Below are positions 33,179 to 42,259 of a stretch of DNA of 58,747 nt, one piece after another. The stretch covers positions 1 through 58,747 of the forward strand of contig CAIMMI010000234.1 of NCBI GenBank assembly GCA_903842505.1, given 5' to 3'. Source of the DNA: an uncultured Verrucomicrobiota bacterium (GTDB lineage Bacteria; Verrucomicrobiota; Verrucomicrobiia; Limisphaerales; UBA9464). The notes beneath the pieces were generated by a model, which did no database searches, was not told the DNA's origin, and worked only from the letters and a program-made list of their open reading frames with translations. Made by a program: the position numbers and the translations under genes. Numbering within the stretch: the stretch's first letter is position 1; each line of letters begins with the position of its first letter.

Positions 33179-33924
33179 GCAACGAACTGAAGCTGGGGGT
33201 CAACATCGACCACGTCGCCACCCTCCGGGAGGCCCGGTATCGGGGACTCCCCGTCGGTGAACCGGATCCGGTGGAGGCGGCGCTGGTGGCGGAGCAGGCG
33301 GGTGCGGCCGGCATCACGGCTCACCTCCGTGAGGATCGCCGGCATATCATCGACCGCGATGTGCGTCGGTTGCGGGATTCCATCCGCACCCGGCTCAACC
33401 TCGAGATGGCGGTGGTGCCGGAGATCATCGAAATCGCCTTGGGCATCCGACCCGAGATTGTTTGCCTGGTTCCGGAGAAGCGGACCGAGGTGACGACGGA
33501 AGGTGGGCTGGACGTGGCGGGCAACGAGTCCTTGATCCGCGATACCTGTTCCCGGATGCGGGATGCGGGGATCGAAGTGAGCCTGTTCCTGGATCCGGAT
33601 CCGGTGCAGGTCGAGGCGGCGGCGCGCACGGGGGCTGAGTTCATTGAATTGCACACCGGAGCGTACGCCGAGGCTTTCGACCAGAAGCGCGAGCGCAACG
33701 TCGAGTTGGAGCGATTGGTGGCGGCTTCGAAGCTGGCGCACGGGCTGGGTCTGAAGGTCAACGCAGGCCACGGATTGAACGTCCGGAACCTGCCCCTGCT
33801 CCACATCGTTCCCCACCTGATCGAGTTGAACATCGGTCACAGCCTCATGAGTCGGGCGATATTCGTGGGATTGCCCGAAGCCATCCGTGAGTTCCTCGCG
33901 GTGATGGCGGGGTACCGGGGTTGA
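33175..33924 (+). CDS. pdxJ: Pyridoxine 5'-phosphate synthase
   Basis: Condenses 1-deoxyxylulose 5-phosphate with 3-amino-2-oxopropyl phosphate to give pyridoxine 5'-phosphate in the DXP-dependent vitamin B6 route. 249 residues from a GTG start, the usual PdxJ length. Motifs: LGVNIDHVATLREARY (His near residue 13), GITAHLREDRRHI, LNLEMAV, VCLVPEKRTEVTTEGGLDV and HAGHGLN-type KVNAGHGLNVRNL. An ORF back to 32866 exists in the same frame but lies within the lipoprotein gene; the GTG at 33175 gives the standard N-terminus SNELKLGVNIDHV. PdxA is not in the window. Confidence 0.96.
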   Translation: MSNELKLGVNIDHVATLREARYRGLPVGEPDPVEAALVAEQAGAAGITAHLREDRRHIIDRDVRRLRDSIRTRLNLEMAVVPEIIEIALGIRPEIVCLVPEKRTEVTTEGGLDVAGNESLIRDTCSRMRDAGIEVSLFLDPDPVQVEAAARTGAEFIELHTGAYAEAFDQKRERNVELERLVAASKLAHGLGLKVNAGHGLNVRNLPLLHIVPHLIELNIGHSLMSRAIFVGLPEAIREFLAVMAGYRG

Positions 33925-34091
33925 TGGCTCGGGGGGCAACCCGCCCCACCCTGGATTGAGCCGGGGAGTTCGTCCGCGAGTCCAACCACCCGGTGGATGA
34001 TCCCTTGATCCTGGAGGCGAAGGCGTTGGCGCCCGGGATCGAGGAAAGTGCGGGGAATGGTCGAATGGAATTCCCCTCCCGTGGAGGAGGG

Positions 34092-34121
34092 AACAAAGGA
34101 GGCAGTAACAAAGGAGGCGGT
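34092..34121 (+). repeat. 15-bp tandem repeat, two units
   Basis: AACAAAGGAGGCAGT (34092-34106) and AACAAAGGAGGCGGT (34107-34121) are tandem, with a further AACAAA starting a third. The run borders the terminator hairpin of the tRNA-Leu gene. Confidence 0.75.
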
Positions 34122-34124
34122 AAC

Positions 34125-34147
34125 AAAAAACCCCTCCGAGGGAGGGG
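34125..34147 (-). terminator. Rho-independent terminator for tRNA-Leu
   Basis: CCCCTCC (34131-34137) pairs with GGAGGGG (34141-34147) with a 3-nt loop. On the minus strand the stem is followed by TTTTTT (complement of 34125-34130). It lies 14 bp past the CCA end of the tRNA gene. A second C-rich dyad (34073-34088) may reinforce it. Confidence 0.85.
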
Positions 34148-34160
34148 TGCTTTCGAGGAG

Positions 34161-34245
34161 TGGTGCCCGCGACAGGACTTGAACCTGTACGATGTTACTC
34201 ACTAGAACCTGAATCTAGCGCGTCTGCCAATTCCGCCACGCGGGC
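34161..34245 (-). tRNA. tRNA-Leu (anticodon CAG)
   Basis: The minus strand folds as a class II tRNA: acceptor GCCCGCG pairs with CGCGGGC, D-arm GGCGGAATTGGCAGACGC, anticodon stem CTAGA/TCTAG around loop TTCAGGT (anticodon CAG, reads CUG), variable arm, T-loop GGTTCAAGTCC, and an encoded CCA end. It carries its own terminator and is independent of neighbouring genes. Confidence 0.95.
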
Positions 34246-34395
34246 TCCGCGAGCCGTGAAAATGGTTATCCAAGGGCGTTCGCTCAAGACCTTTTTGTGG
34301 GAAAGTTGAACCACGCTTGTCGTTCGGGGTGGGCATTCGAACCCAAACCAACGGACGAAAGTGCCCGGATCGCCACCGGGTGTACCGGAGTTGGC

Positions 34396-34428
34396 AAAAA
34401 AAAGGAGGGGGCAGTAGATGCCCCCTCC
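34396..34428 (-). terminator. Rho-independent terminator for the Gfo/Idh/MocA gene
   Basis: GGAGGGGGCA (34404-34413) pairs with TGCCCCCTCC (34419-34428) across 5 nt. On the minus strand it is followed by eight T residues (complement of 34396-34403). It lies 20 bp past the stop of the dehydrogenase gene. Confidence 0.9.
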
Positions 34429-34447
34429 CTTTGGAAGATTGCTGGGA

Positions 34448-35635
34448 TCAGGCTTTGGCGGCCTTCGATGCCTTCGAGGCCTTCGGTGCCTTGGGTTGCT
34501 TCACCTTGACCCACTTGTGGGTGCGGGCAGAGGTCAGCACGGCATCGACCACGTAGTCCGTGGCGAGGCCGTCGGCGAAATCGGGCTTCGCCGGGGCGCC
34601 GGTTTCCAGACCCTTGAGGAAGTCGGCAACCTGATGGACGAACGAGTGCTCGTATCCGATCTGCAGGCCGGGGACCCACCAGTTCTTGATGTACGGATGG
34701 TCACCGTCCGAGACGTGGATCGAGCGCCAGCCGCGGAGGTTGCTCTCGTCCTTGTGGTCAAACCACTGGAGGCGGTGGAGGTCGTGGAGGTCCCACTTGA
34801 GGGAACCGTGCTCGCCGTTGACCTCGAAGGTGTAGAGGGCCTTGTGACCCCGGGCGTAGCGGGTGGACTCGAAGAGGCCGAGGGCGCCGTTGTTGAAATG
34901 GCAAAGGAACGCGCAGGCGTCGTCGATCTTCACCTTCTCGACCTTGCCGCTGACGGTATGCTTCCGCTCCTTGATGAACGTTTCCGTCATGGCATTGACG
35001 TCGGCGATGCCGCCGTTGAGCCAGAGGGCGGTGTCGATGCAGTGGGCGAGGAGGTCACCGGTGACGCCGGAGCCGGCGGCCTTGGCGTCGAGACGCCAGA
35101 GACCTGCGCCGCCCTGGGGCAGTTCGGGAGAGATCGTCCAATCCTGGAGGAAGTTGGCGCGGTAGTGGAACACGCGGCCGAGGCGTCCCTCATCGATGAG
35201 TTGCTTGGCGAGAACCACGGCCGGGCAACGACGGTAGTTGTACCAGACCATGTTGGGCACGCCGGCCTTGGCGATGGCAGCGACCATCTTCTCGGCTTCC
35301 TTCGGGTTCATCGCGAGCGGCTTCTCGCACAGGATCATCTTGCCGGCCTTGGCAGCGGCGGTGGCGATCTCGGCGTGAAGGTTGTTGGGGACCGCGATGT
35401 CGATGAGGTCGATGTCGTCCCGGGCGATCAGCTTCTTCCAGTCGGTCTCGATCGTCTGGTAGCCCCAGCGCGTGGCGAAGGCCTTGAGCTTCTCCTCGTC
35501 GCGGGCGCAGACGGCCTGACGGACGAGTTCGTACTCGGAGTCGAAGAAGTTGCCGACCTTGGCGTAGGCGTTGGAGTGGGCTCGGCCCATGAAGCCGTAG
35601 CCGATGAGCCCGATGCGGATCTGTTTCTTGGCCAT
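34448..35635 (-). CDS. Gfo/Idh/MocA family oxidoreductase (inositol-dehydrogenase-like)
   Basis: NAD(P)-dependent dehydrogenase of 395 residues, cytoplasmic (no signal). The Rossmann motif [17 protein letters not shown] starts the protein, followed by [21 protein letters not shown] and the hallmark [15 protein letters not shown] (the EKP motif). The catalytic dyad region is seen as [16 protein letters not shown] lysine/alanine-rich tail ([14 protein letters not shown]) closes the protein, a repeat-like run not part of the fold. The substrate is probably an inositol or sugar derivative. It follows yhbY in the same direction after 121 bp and ends at a strong terminator. Confidence 0.9.
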   Translation of the reverse strand: MAKKQIRIGLIGYGFMGRAHSNAYAKVGNFFDSEYELVRQAVCARDEEKLKAFATRWGYQTIETDWKKLIARDDIDLIDIAVPNNLHAEIATAAAKAGKMILCEKPLAMNPKEAEKMVAAIAKAGVPNMVWYNYRRCPAVVLAKQLIDEGRLGRVFHYRANFLQDWTISPELPQGGAGLWRLDAKAAGSGVTGDLLAHCIDTALWLNGGIADVNAMTETFIKERKHTVSGKVEKVKIDDACAFLCHFNNGALGLFESTRYARGHKALYTFEVNGEHGSLKWDLHDLHRLQWFDHKDESNLRGWRSIHVSDGDHPYIKNWWVPGLQIGYEHSFVHQVADFLKGLETGAPAKPDFADGLATDYVVDAVLTSARTHKWVKVKQPKAPKASKASKAAKA

Positions 35636-35756
35636 AACTGGTGATGCTCGTTGAATGATCTGCCGGAGCAGGACGGGTCAGCCGTCTTGCTGCCGGGGAA
35701 CTGCGGAAAGGCTATGGAGGCGATGCTTCCCGGGGAAGGGGGAAGTGCGGGCTTCG

Positions 35757-36083
35757 TCAGGAGTTCGCGGCATCCGGATGCGGGCGGCGGCGGAAGAGGA
35801 TGGCGCAATGGCCGATGGTCCAGACGAGGTGGCTGCGGGTGGAACTGGCGAGCTGTGGGGAGAGTTCGTGCTTCTGTTCCTTCAGACCGGTGAACTTCAC
35901 CTTCACGAGTTCGTGGAGTTCGAGAGCCTGGTCGAGGCTCTTGATGAGTTCGGGAGTAAGACCGGCGTGGCCGACCTTGATGACGGGATCCAGCGATTGG
36001 GCCCGGCTCTTGAGCTGGCGCACCATCGCGTTGGGAAGTTTTTCCAGGGCGTCGCCTGGCGTGGACGGGGTTTCGTTCGACAT
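35757..36083 (-). CDS. yhbY: YhbY/CRM-domain RNA-binding protein
   Basis: A 108-residue single-CRM-domain protein; relatives bind pre-50S ribosomal particles and help ribosome maturation. The core spans residues ~20-90: RQLKSRAQSLDPVIKVGHAGLTPELIKSLDQAL (shown in pieces by family alignment), with the GHAG turn and the basic VKVKF strand. The C-terminal ~15 residues are a variable basic tail. It is co-directional with rfaE2 (7 bp upstream) and probably co-transcribed with it. Confidence 0.92.
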   Translation of the reverse strand: MSNETPSTPGDALEKLPNAMVRQLKSRAQSLDPVIKVGHAGLTPELIKSLDQALELHELVKVKFTGLKEQKHELSPQLASSTRSHLVWTIGHCAILFRRRPHPDAANS

Positions 36084-36089
36084 GAAAAT

Positions 36090-36575
36090 TCAGAGTTTCT
36101 GGATCTTGGAAAGCAGGCCCGTTGTGCTGCGGCCTGGGAGGAAGGGGATGAACACGATCCGGCCGCCGTGGGATTCCACCGCATGCCGTTCGTCCTGATT
36201 GATCGTGTCGATCGTATAGTCGCCGCCCTTCACGTACACGTCGGGCTGGGCAACACCCAGAAAGCGGATGGCGCGTACTTCCGGGAAGACGCACACCGCG
36301 TCCACGCAACCGAGGGCGGCGAGGACTCGGGCTCGGTCGGTCTCGGGGACGACGGGTCGGGTGGGCCCCTTGAGTTCGCGGACGGATCCGTCGCCGTTCA
36401 GTCCGAGGAGCAGGAGATCCCCCTCGGCCCGGGCGGCTTCGAGGTAGCTGACGTGACCGGCGTGAAGCAGGTCGAAGCAACCATTGGTGACAACGACCTG
36501 CCTGCCGGCTTGACGCTGCTGCTCCCGCCAGGCGGGCAACGCGGCGGCAGTCAGGATTTTTTCGGCGGACGACAT
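36090..36575 (-). CDS. rfaE2: D-glycero-beta-D-manno-heptose 1-phosphate adenylyltransferase
   Basis: Second half-enzyme of ADP-heptose synthesis for the lipopolysaccharide inner core: converts heptose 1-phosphate and ATP to ADP-heptose. The 161 residues correspond to the nucleotidyltransferase domain alone, the split-gene form of HldE. The motif TNGCFDLLHAGHVSYL contains the HxGH adenylylation signature, and VYVKGGDYTID and the C-terminal PGRSTTGLL loop fit. This supports an LPS-type outer membrane. The gene heads a small transcript with yhbY 7 bp downstream, and it diverges from typA. Confidence 0.93.
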   Translation of the reverse strand: MSSAEKILTAAALPAWREQQRQAGRQVVVTNGCFDLLHAGHVSYLEAARAEGDLLLLGLNGDGSVRELKGPTRPVVPETDRARVLAALGCVDAVCVFPEVRAIRFLGVAQPDVYVKGGDYTIDTINQDERHAVESHGGRIVFIPFLPGRSTTGLLSKIQKL

Positions 36576-36779
36576 GACCTCGGCAGCCTAACGCAGGACG
36601 GGCCGGGGGTGCGCCTTTTTTCTCGGAGGGCTCCGTGCGGATCACTTGAATGGAGTACGAAGGGCGGGTGGCGCGGGAGTCACGATTGCATTCCGAGGGA
36701 CAGGGGAGCCAAGGCGGCCCTTGACCTTTTCTCCACGGTAGGGATGCTGCGCGGCTCCTCATCGGGGGAATTCGCGCTT

Positions 36780-38627
36780 ATGCAGCACATCCGTAACATT
36801 GCAATCATTGCCCACGTCGATCACGGCAAGACGACGTTGGTGGACTGCCTACTGAAGCAGTCGGGAACTTTCCGTGCCAACCAGGCTGAGACGCAGGTGG
36901 AGCGTCTGATGGATTCGATGGACCTTGAGAAGGAAAAGGGCATCACCATCCGGGCCAAGAACGCGGCCTTCAAGTACAAGACCTACCACATCAATATCGT
37001 CGACACCCCAGGCCACGCTGACTTCGGCGGCGAGGTCGAGCGGATCATGAACATGATCGACGGTGTGTTGCTGGTGGTGGACTCGGCCGAGGGTCCGCAA
37101 GCCCAGACGCGCTTCGTGCTCCGCAAGGCGCTGGAGGCGGGAGCCAAGCCGATCGTGGTCATCAACAAGATCGACCGCGAGAACGCGAATCCGAAGAAGG
37201 TGCTCGATCAGGTGTTCGAGCTCTTCATGTCGCTGAACGCGACGGACGAGCAGCTGGACTTCCCGTTCATCTATTGCTCGGCGAAGATGGGTTACGCGAA
37301 GCTCGAACTCGACCACGTGACCGACACGATGGAACCGCTGTTCGACGCCGTCGTGAAGCACATCCCCCCGCCGCGCGCTCATGCGGGCGACGGATTCCAG
37401 CTGCTGGTCGCCAACCTCGACTACAGCGACTACATGGGTCGTATCGCCTTCGGAAAGATCTATTCCGGCAAGGTGAGCGTGGGTGATCCCGCGATCTGCC
37501 GCCACGGCGACGGTCGCGTGACGAAGGGCAAGATCACCATGGTCTACCACTTCGAGGGCATGAAGCGGATCGAGGTCAAGGAAGCCCATGCCGGCGACAT
37601 CGTCGGTCTGGCCGGCTTCGAGGACGTCTTCATCGGCGAGACGATCTGTGACTCGGACGTGCGCCCCGGGTTGCCGTACATCCCCGTCGATCCCCCGACG
37701 ATCCAGATGGAATTCGCCGTGAACGACGGCCCGCTGGGTGGCACGGACGGCAAGTTGGTGACCGCACGTCACCTCTGGGAACGCCTTGTCCGCGAAATCC
37801 GGACCAACGTTGCGCTCCGCATCGCCCAGACCTCCGACCCGAAGATCTTCGCGGTCTCCGGCCGCGGTGAGATGCAGATCGCGATCCTGGTGGAGCAGAT
37901 GCGCCGCGAGGGTTACGAGGTGCTCGTCTCCCGTCCTGAAGTGCTCTGGAAGAGGGGTGAGGATGGCAATCCCCAGGAGCCGATCGAGAAGCTGTTCGTC
38001 GAAATCCCGTCCGAGAACCTTGGTTCGGTGATGGAGAACCTCTCCTTCCGGAAGGCCCAGATCACGAACATGAACCATGTCGGATCGCAGGTCTCGGTCG
38101 AGGCCCTGATCCCGATGCGCGGTTTGATCGGGTTCGAGACCGATCTGGTGAACATGACCCGCGGCATGGGGGTGATGAGCCACCTGTTCCACGAGTACGG
38201 CGAGGACCGCGGCGAGATCGCGGCCCGCAAGAACGGATCGCTGGTCGCGATGGAAGCCGGCGAAGCGACGTCCTACGCCCTCAACATGGTCCAGGAGCGC
38301 GGTCGTCTGATGGTGGAACCCGGCGAGCAGGTCTACGTCGGCATGATCATCGGCGAGAACGCCCGCGAGGCCGACATTCCGGTCAATGCTGTGCGTGAGA
38401 AGAAGCTGACGAACATGCGTTCGCAGGGCGACGGCAAGGGCATCCAGTTGAACGCGCCGTTGAAGCTCACGCTGGAGCGCGCGCTGGAGTACATCGACGT
38501 CGACGAGTACGTCGAGGCCACGCCGCACCACCTGCGGTTGCGCAAGAAGATCCTCGATGAGAACGCCCGCAAGCGTTCCGAGAAGTCGCGCGTCATCAAG
38601 TTCGTCGAGGATCAGGCCGCGCGCTGA
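36780..38627 (+). CDS. typA: Translational GTPase TypA/BipA
   Basis: Ribosome-associated GTPase of the EF-G family that responds to stress and temperature. 615 residues, the standard length. G-domain motifs: [13 protein letters not shown] (P-loop), [18 protein letters not shown] (switch II), VINKIDRE (NKxD) and [10 protein letters not shown]-terminal domains include [24 protein letters not shown] runs upstream to 35655 but those residues are nonsense and overlap genes on the other strand; the ATG at 36780 ([14 protein letters not shown]) is clear. A strong terminator hairpin follows, before the DsrE-like genes. Confidence 0.97.
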   Translation: MQHIRNIAIIAHVDHGKTTLVDCLLKQSGTFRANQAETQVERLMDSMDLEKEKGITIRAKNAAFKYKTYHINIVDTPGHADFGGEVERIMNMIDGVLLVVDSAEGPQAQTRFVLRKALEAGAKPIVVINKIDRENANPKKVLDQVFELFMSLNATDEQLDFPFIYCSAKMGYAKLELDHVTDTMEPLFDAVVKHIPPPRAHAGDGFQLLVANLDYSDYMGRIAFGKIYSGKVSVGDPAICRHGDGRVTKGKITMVYHFEGMKRIEVKEAHAGDIVGLAGFEDVFIGETICDSDVRPGLPYIPVDPPTIQMEFAVNDGPLGGTDGKLVTARHLWERLVREIRTNVALRIAQTSDPKIFAVSGRGEMQIAILVEQMRREGYEVLVSRPEVLWKRGEDGNPQEPIEKLFVEIPSENLGSVMENLSFRKAQITNMNHVGSQVSVEALIPMRGLIGFETDLVNMTRGMGVMSHLFHEYGEDRGEIAARKNGSLVAMEAGEATSYALNMVQERGRLMVEPGEQVYVGMIIGENAREADIPVNAVREKKLTNMRSQGDGKGIQLNAPLKLTLERALEYIDVDEYVEATPHHLRLRKKILDENARKRSEKSRVIKFVEDQAAR

Positions 38628-38655
38628 TCCTTGAACGTCGGTTGACGTCTGGCAC

Positions 38656-38692
38656 ACGGGCCGGGTCGCAAGACCCGGCCCGTTGGCTTTTC
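38656..38692 (+). terminator. Rho-independent terminator after typA
   Basis: A perfect 12-bp stem (38656-38667 with 38672-38683) with a GCAA (GNRA-type) tetraloop, followed by TGGCTTTT. It lies 28 bp past the typA stop and separates typA from the DsrE-like genes, though some read-through would link them. Confidence 0.88.
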
Positions 38693-38743
38693 CTCGGATT
38701 CAACCTTGAAACCGGAAACTCCGCCGTGCCCAGAGTTCCAGCC

Positions 38744-39049
38744 ATGGCGAAGCTGGGCATCCTGATTTCGAGCGCGCCGGATCGACCTTCGTTCCGGCAC
38801 GGCGTCCAGTTTGCCGAGGCGGCCCTGGGGCGCGGTTTGGATGTCTACCTGTACTGCCTGGACGACGCGGTTTCCGGGGTGCGCGATGCAGCCCTGCAAG
38901 GGTTGAAGGCCCGGGGGCTCAAGCTCTACGCCTGCGCTTACGGTGCCCATCAGCGCAATCTTCCCGTGGATGATTCGGCTGCCTATGCCGGATTGACCGT
39001 GGTCAGCGACCTCGTCGCGGGCACGGACCGGTTCGTGAGCTTCGATTGA
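38744..39049 (+). CDS. DsrE-family protein (first of three)
   Basis: A 101-residue protein of the DsrE/F/H family, small thiol-handling proteins that pass sulfur in sulfide oxidation, tRNA 2-thiolation or redox buffering. It has the compact alpha/beta order: LGILISSAPDRP, VQFAEAALGRGLDVYLYCLDDAV and LKLYACAYGAHQRNLP, then GLTVVSDLVAGTDRFV. The cysteine in LYACAYGAHQR sits where TusD/DsrE keep their sulfur-carrying Cys; a second lies in VYLYCLDD. ATG at 38744 is chosen from a longer frame starting at 38642. It precedes the next DsrE-like gene by 10 bp. Confidence 0.85.
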   Translation: MAKLGILISSAPDRPSFRHGVQFAEAALGRGLDVYLYCLDDAVSGVRDAALQGLKARGLKLYACAYGAHQRNLPVDDSAAYAGLTVVSDLVAGTDRFVSFD

Positions 39050-39059
39050 TCCTCCGCCC

Positions 39060-39440
39060 ATGCCTTCGCCCATTTCACCTACCGCTCCCCGCCGCCCGCT
39101 GGTGGTGTTCGTTGTCACCAGCGATCCGCGTGAGACGCACCGTCCAGCCGAGGCGATCCGTGTCGCGGCCGGGTTGGGCGCGTGGAAGAAGGCGGACGTC
39201 CGGGTGTACTTGCGCGGCGCGGCGATCCGCGGCCTGGGCGAGTGGGTGGACGACCTCAAGATGGAGGATGACTTCACCCGTTACCTGCCGATCATCCGCG
39301 ACTGGGGTCATCCCGTGTGGGTGCAGGCGGGCGCTGCCGAGATCGCGGACCTCGGCGAAGCCACCGCACCGTTCGAGGAACTGGACGATGCGGAACTGGC
39401 GAAGCGGTGCGCGGGCGCGACGTCGGTGTTGCGTTTTTGA
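39060..39440 (+). CDS. DsrE/DsrF-like protein (second of three)
   Basis: A 126-residue protein with the same fold as its neighbours: PLVVFVVTSDPRETHRPAEAIRVAAGL as first strand-helix unit, then DVRVYLRGAAIRGLG and the WVQAGAAEIADLG strand. The cysteine typical of DsrE at the active position is not evident; the only Cys is in AKRCAGATS near the C-terminus. It may therefore be a non-catalytic partner, as DsrF/TusC are in hexameric DsrEFH complexes. Lies between the first and third DsrE-type genes with 10-12 bp gaps. Confidence 0.75.
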   Translation: MPSPISPTAPRRPLVVFVVTSDPRETHRPAEAIRVAAGLGAWKKADVRVYLRGAAIRGLGEWVDDLKMEDDFTRYLPIIRDWGHPVWVQAGAAEIADLGEATAPFEELDDAELAKRCAGATSVLRF

Positions 39441-39452
39441 GTTTTGATTCCG

Positions 39453-39626
39453 ATGAAGCCCCTCCTCCATCTGCTGAACGGAGCGCCGGATGAACTGGTG
39501 CAGAAAGTCATCGAGGCCCAGCGCACCGCCGGGTTGCCGGTCGAGGTCATCCGCCTCGATGAGGTGAAGGACTGGGGCGAGGTCGTGGACCGGGTGATGC
39601 AGGCCGACAGTGTGTCGACCTGGTAA
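39453..39626 (+). CDS. Short DsrH-like protein (third of three)
   Basis: A 57-residue product: MKPLLHLLNGAPDELVQKVI then IEAQRTAGLPVEVIRLDEVKDWGEVVDRVMQADSVSTW (shown in parts). The start resembles DsrH/TusB (LLHLL-type strand), and its position after a DsrE-like pair supports a DsrEFH-type cluster, but it is shorter than the usual ~95 residues and lacks the cysteine. It may be a divergent or reduced subunit. The ATG at 39453 is preferred over the TTG at 39444. It is 12 bp after the second gene and probably on the same transcript. Confidence 0.65.
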   Translation: MKPLLHLLNGAPDELVQKVIEAQRTAGLPVEVIRLDEVKDWGEVVDRVMQADSVSTW

Positions 39627-39694
39627 AGGTCCTCTGCCCGAGACGCAGGAAGGGCGGCTTGACCTGGCGTGGCAGGCGGGCTCTTTTCGAACGT

Positions 39695-40420
39695 ATGCAC
39701 TCCCTCGTTTCCCTTCTCCTTGAGGGCGTCCGTCCCGCCCACCTGCTCCGTGTTTCCGGCGTAGCCGTCGGCTTGTTCTTGCCCAGCGCGGTATTCGGCC
39801 AGCAGCCGAGCAGCCCGGTGGACGTGAATCAGGACGGAGTTCCCGACCTGATGGAACTCTACCAGTACTTCGGAGGCGGGACCTCAGGCACGGTGGCAGT
39901 CCACAGGGCCATCCATGCGGACAATGCTCTGTTGACCTCGCCCTCCGGTGGGGCCGGGTTCGAGGTTGGGGCATCCCTCGATGGGAACCTGACGCCCGCC
40001 AGTTATGCCGCGGTTTCCGCGTATGGCTATTACGGGTTCCGATTCCGCGCGGCGGATGGCCTCCACTACGGTTGGTTTCTGGCCGGCCAGCCAGTCATGC
40101 CGGGGGGTGGATTCTGGCCCAATTTCAACGGAGTCACCGTCAGGGGATCTGGTTATAATCGGATACCGGATGCGCCATTCACGGTGGGAACTCCGACTTC
40201 CTCGGTGCCGGTTCCCATCCCGATCGTGTTGAAGGCTTCCGTTGTCGGCGGACGGTTGCGACTCAGTTGGACCGGGAGCGCTTCTTCAGGGTTCCTGGTT
40301 GAAAGCCGGGCGCTCCGCCCCGATGCCAAGTGGACTTTCTTGCAGAGCGTCTCCTCGGGTAAGCAACTGGACGTCGAACTGAGCGGCGAGGGACGGATGT
40401 ACCGCGTGGTCCAGAATTGA
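39695..40420 (+). CDS. Secreted protein with EF-hand-like loop and shared C-terminal module
   Basis: Unrecognised 241-residue exported protein. A signal peptide (MHSLVSLLLEG...VGLFLPSAVFG) ends at about residue 38, before QQPSSPVDVN. Right after it is a calcium-loop-like DVNQDGVPDLMELY (DxNxDG, as in dockerins). Residues ~55-165 are uncharacterised. The last ~70 residues (SVVGGRLRLSWTGSAS, ending GRMYRVVQN) match the pattern found at the ends of the subtilisin and CotH proteins in this window. ATG at 39695 gives the signal; the upstream frame is not needed. Confidence 0.75.
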   Translation: MHSLVSLLLEGVRPAHLLRVSGVAVGLFLPSAVFGQQPSSPVDVNQDGVPDLMELYQYFGGGTSGTVAVHRAIHADNALLTSPSGGAGFEVGASLDGNLTPASYAAVSAYGYYGFRFRAADGLHYGWFLAGQPVMPGGGFWPNFNGVTVRGSGYNRIPDAPFTVGTPTSSVPVPIPIVLKASVVGGRLRLSWTGSASSGFLVESRALRPDAKWTFLQSVSSGKQLDVELSGEGRMYRVVQN

Positions 40421-40605
40421 GCGGCGCAGCGACGCGGTGACGGGATGGGGACGGGGTGGCGTCGGCATCGAAGCGGGCAGGAGTGGGAAGGTTTTCCGCA
40501 GAGGTGCTGAGGCGATGAGGAGGGGTCGACCATCGCTGACGTCGCTATCGTTGTTCTAAACCCGACCTTCATTCCTTCGCACCCTCGCGGCTTCGCGCGA
40601 AAGGT

Positions 40606-40633
40606 GGCAATGGGGTCAGATCTGTCCATTGCC
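40606..40633. repeat. Inverted repeat GGCAATGG / CCATTGCC around GGTCAGATCTG
   Basis: GGCAATGG (40606-40613) and CCATTGCC (40626-40633) flank GGTCAGATCTGT. The GGGGTCAGATCTG word is one I associate with intergenic remnants of REP-type or Y1-transposase elements, but no transposase is present; treat the connection as tentative. Confidence 0.5.
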
Positions 40634-40663
40634 CCTGTTCGCCAGTGCTGTGTGAGGCGCCAG

Positions 40664-42259
40664 TCAGGGCTTGGAATTTCCGAGGACGGAAGGCGCCGGT
40701 CTCAACGGCCACAGCGACACGGAATCCACGCGGACGTTGCCCGCAGCCCCTGTGGCGACCAGCGACAGTTGGAGATCCGGGGATTCGGGCAGAATCAGGT
40801 CGGTCAGCACGGTTTCGCCGCCTTGGGCGAAGACCTCCACGGATGAAGTGTCCAGCAGGAGTCTCAGGTCGAGCTTCCCGTTGATGATCCGGAGCGGTGC
40901 CATGTGAACCCCGGCGAAGGCGGTGCTGAAATCGCTGGGGCCGGAGCGCGTTCGATCAATGCGCAGGGTGCCGGCCTTGAAATCGGCTTCGATCCTCGTG
41001 TTCCCGCTCTTGCCGTGTCGGCATTCCAGCGCGAGCACGCCGGAACCGGGAACCTGATCCAGGTGCAGTTCCAGCTCTGCCAGACCCAGGGGAACGGGCC
41101 GCCTCGCCAGCCAGCCATTGGCTTCGGCGACGGTGGTTCGCCGCACGGAACCACCGCCGTCGCGGAGCCTGTTCAGTTCCCGCACGGGCCTTTGCAGGAG
41201 GCGGTGTCCAGCCGGTGTCTGGCGGAGCACGAGATCGCGCGGAACCGTCATGGCGCTGCGCCACGGGAATGTGGGCACGTCGTTGGCGTATTCCCAATTG
41301 CTCATCCAGCCGAGCAACAGCCGGCGACCGTCGCGCCTCGGGATGTCGCTCCAGGAAACGGCGGCGTAGAAGTCACGTCCCCAGTCGGCCCACAACGGCT
41401 CCGATGTTCTGGAATGGGTGGTTCGGTCCGCGACGAAGCGTTTGCCGTCGAATTCGCCAACGAAATACTGACAGCCCGAGCCGCCTGCGGGACCCCCGGG
41501 ATTGATGTTCACGACGAGCACCCACTTCGAGCCGCCGCCCTCGACCGGCAGCGGAAACAGATCCGGACATTCCCAGAGCCCGTTCGTGGCTCCGGCCCCG
41601 CCAAACTCGCCGACGTAATCCCAGCGCTTGAGATCGGGCGAGGCGTAGAAATGCACCTTGGCTTCCTTGGGCAGCGCCACCGTCATCACCCAGCGTGAAG
41701 TCGGCTCGTGCCACAGGGCCTTGGGATCGCGGAAGTCCGCCATCTTGAGGTCCAGCACGGGATTGCCGGCAAACTTCGTCCAGGTCCGTCCCTTGTCGTT
41801 GCTATAGGCGAGGTGCTGGTTCTGTAGCGGCCTTTTCGTGTAGTGGCCTGTGTAGAGGGCCACGAGCGGTGGCCTGCCTTCCTTGCCGAAGCCCGACGTG
41901 TTCTTCCAGTCCACCACGACGCTGCCCGAGAAGATCATCACGCCGTCCTCCTCGGCGAGCGCGAGAGGGAGGTGTTCCCAATGCGCGAGATCGCGGCTGA
42001 TTGCGTGGCCCCAGCTCATATGTCCCCAGCGGTTGCCGAAAGGGTTGTTCTGGTAGAACAGGTGATATTCCCCCTCGTAGAAGACCATCCCGTTCGGGTC
42101 GTTCATCCAGGTGTCCACCGGGGTGAAATGGAACTGTGGGCGCCACTTCTCGTGGAACGTGGGGGGCGCGTCGGCGGCCAGCACCCTGGCGAGCAGGACC
42201 AGGAACAGGGTGCCGAGCAGGGCGAGCGCGTTCGGGAATCCGAGGAGTGGTTTCATCAT
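40664..42259 (-). CDS. Glycoside hydrolase family 32 (fructan-degrading; levanase/inulinase-type)
   Basis: Exported fructan hydrolase of 531 residues with a signal peptide (MMKPLLGFPNALALLGTLFLVLLARVLA). The GH32 catalytic triad is intact: nucleophile Asp54 in WMNDPNG, transition-state Asp178 in FRDPK, and acid/base Glu230 in ECPD. Other family motifs are FYQNNPFGNRWGHMSWGH and FSGSVVVDW. Residues ~370-531 form the C-terminal beta-sandwich, ending with SVEVFAQGGETVLTDL. It should release fructose from levan or inulin outside the cytoplasm. Two adjacent ATGs (42259 and 42256) differ by one Met. No susCD or PTS transport gene is next to it. Confidence 0.95.
   Translation of the reverse strand: MMKPLLGFPNALALLGTLFLVLLARVLAADAPPTFHEKWRPQFHFTPVDTWMNDPNGMVFYEGEYHLFYQNNPFGNRWGHMSWGHAISRDLAHWEHLPLALAEEDGVMIFSGSVVVDWKNTSGFGKEGRPPLVALYTGHYTKRPLQNQHLAYSNDKGRTWTKFAGNPVLDLKMADFRDPKALWHEPTSRWVMTVALPKEAKVHFYASPDLKRWDYVGEFGGAGATNGLWECPDLFPLPVEGGGSKWVLVVNINPGGPAGGSGCQYFVGEFDGKRFVADRTTHSRTSEPLWADWGRDFYAAVSWSDIPRRDGRRLLLGWMSNWEYANDVPTFPWRSAMTVPRDLVLRQTPAGHRLLQRPVRELNRLRDGGGSVRRTTVAEANGWLARRPVPLGLAELELHLDQVPGSGVLALECRHGKSGNTRIEADFKAGTLRIDRTRSGPSDFSTAFAGVHMAPLRIINGKLDLRLLLDTSSVEVFAQGGETVLTDLILPESPDLQLSLVATGAAGNVRVDSVSLWPLRPAPSVLGNSKP

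Noticed and set aside
36721-36748. TTGACC and a weak TATAAT-like word as typA promoter
   Set aside because: No -10 at suitable spacing; a call would be guesswork.
35655-36779. N-terminal extension of the typA reading frame
   Set aside because: It overlaps yhbY and rfaE2 on the other strand; TypA family proteins start at the [14 protein letters not shown] position (36780).
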